Of a stretch of DNA of 64,000 bases, positions 63,963 to 64,000 are shown piece after piece. The notes beneath the pieces were generated by a model. It saw only the letters and a program-made list of their open reading frames with translations, did not search any database and was not told the origin of the DNA. Where the stretch lies: NCBI RefSeq assembly GCF_000740795.1, contig NZ_JGYG01000003.1:248001-312000 (forward strand), read 5' to 3'. Origin of the DNA: Haematobacter massiliensis. GTDB lineage: Bacteria > Pseudomonadota > Alphaproteobacteria > Rhodobacterales > Rhodobacteraceae. Position 1 is the first letter of the stretch, and each line of letters opens with the position of its first letter. The position numbers were made by a program, and so were the translations under genes.

Positions 63963-64000
63963 TCAGATCACCATCCCCTCGCTGCCCAGAAGCGCACTCA
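63963..64000 (-). CDS. Possible 3' end of a minus-strand gene (partial)
   Basis: A frame open to the right edge ends at a TGA (63965-63963) with the residues SALLGSEGMVI. It is 40 bp upstream of ilvA and would be its operon neighbour. Eleven residues are too few for any identification. Confidence 0.3.
   Translation of the reverse strand, partial: SALLGSEGMVI

Overview
The window is 64 kb of GC-rich, gene-dense chromosome with a typical alphaproteobacterial housekeeping layout. Several features point to the Rhodobacterales (Rhodobacteraceae/Paracoccaceae): a petP-petR-like regulator pair, the xseB-ispA-dxs order, a CtaG/CoxB/CoxA-III oxidase cluster with a fused subunit I+III, a ScfR-type regulator divergent from aceB-aceA, a full-length pyruvate carboxylase, and the rsfS-rlmH-gpmI-envC-ctpA-rppH run. 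This placement is inferred from gene content. No rRNA, tRNA, CRISPR array, prophage or intact insertion sequence was recognised.

Layout. 1-8.4 kb: GFA-family fragment, rluA, 1-Cys peroxiredoxin, L,D-transpeptidase, pnp, rpsO, aroC, a DMT permease and HU. 8.4-18.4 kb: adenine salvage pair ade-amn, an SDR protein, an MFS pump, then xseB-ispA-dxs and petP-petR. 18.5-28.1 kb: ilvE, an AT-rich island with an orphan membrane protein, queG with a FzlA-like GST, mtgA, and leuC-leuD-(EEP protein)-leuB. 28.1-38.6 kb: glutathione peroxidase, the rsfS-to-rppH run and pyc. 38.6-39.9 kb: 1.3 kb without a recognisable gene. 39.9-45.2 kb: a MobA/MocA-like transferase, YihY, and a four-gene siderophore ABC importer. 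45.4-49.5 kb: copper chaperone PCu(A)C, a small secreted protein, a long 8-bp satellite, an M20 peptidase and two unknown genes. 49.6-54.9 kb: a CuA-type cytochrome c oxidase operon. 55-59.9 kb: the glyoxylate shunt with its probable regulator. 59.8-64 kb: a response-regulator/PP2C phosphatase with an HPt protein, galM and ilvA.

How the genes work together. Leucine synthesis (leuC, leuD, leuB, ilvE) and isoleucine entry (ilvA) are present but split into three places. aceA, aceB and pyc cover acetate and C4 anaplerosis. The gpmI-envC-ctpA genes form a translationally coupled run linking glycolysis with cell-wall remodelling. PCu(A)C lies about 4 kb from the heme-copper oxidase it could help load, and ctaG supports assembly of the same enzyme.

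The least ordinary features are two perfect short-unit satellites. One is 62 and a fraction copies of an 8-bp unit (46653-47153), stop-free in all six frames and G-quadruplex-capable on the minus strand. The other is nine copies of a 7-bp unit (59871-59933), placed where two convergent genes overlap. There it contains the stop codon of the ScfR-like regulator and codes for the C-terminal tail of the PP2C phosphatase. The second is the best candidate here for an undescribed phase-variable switch.
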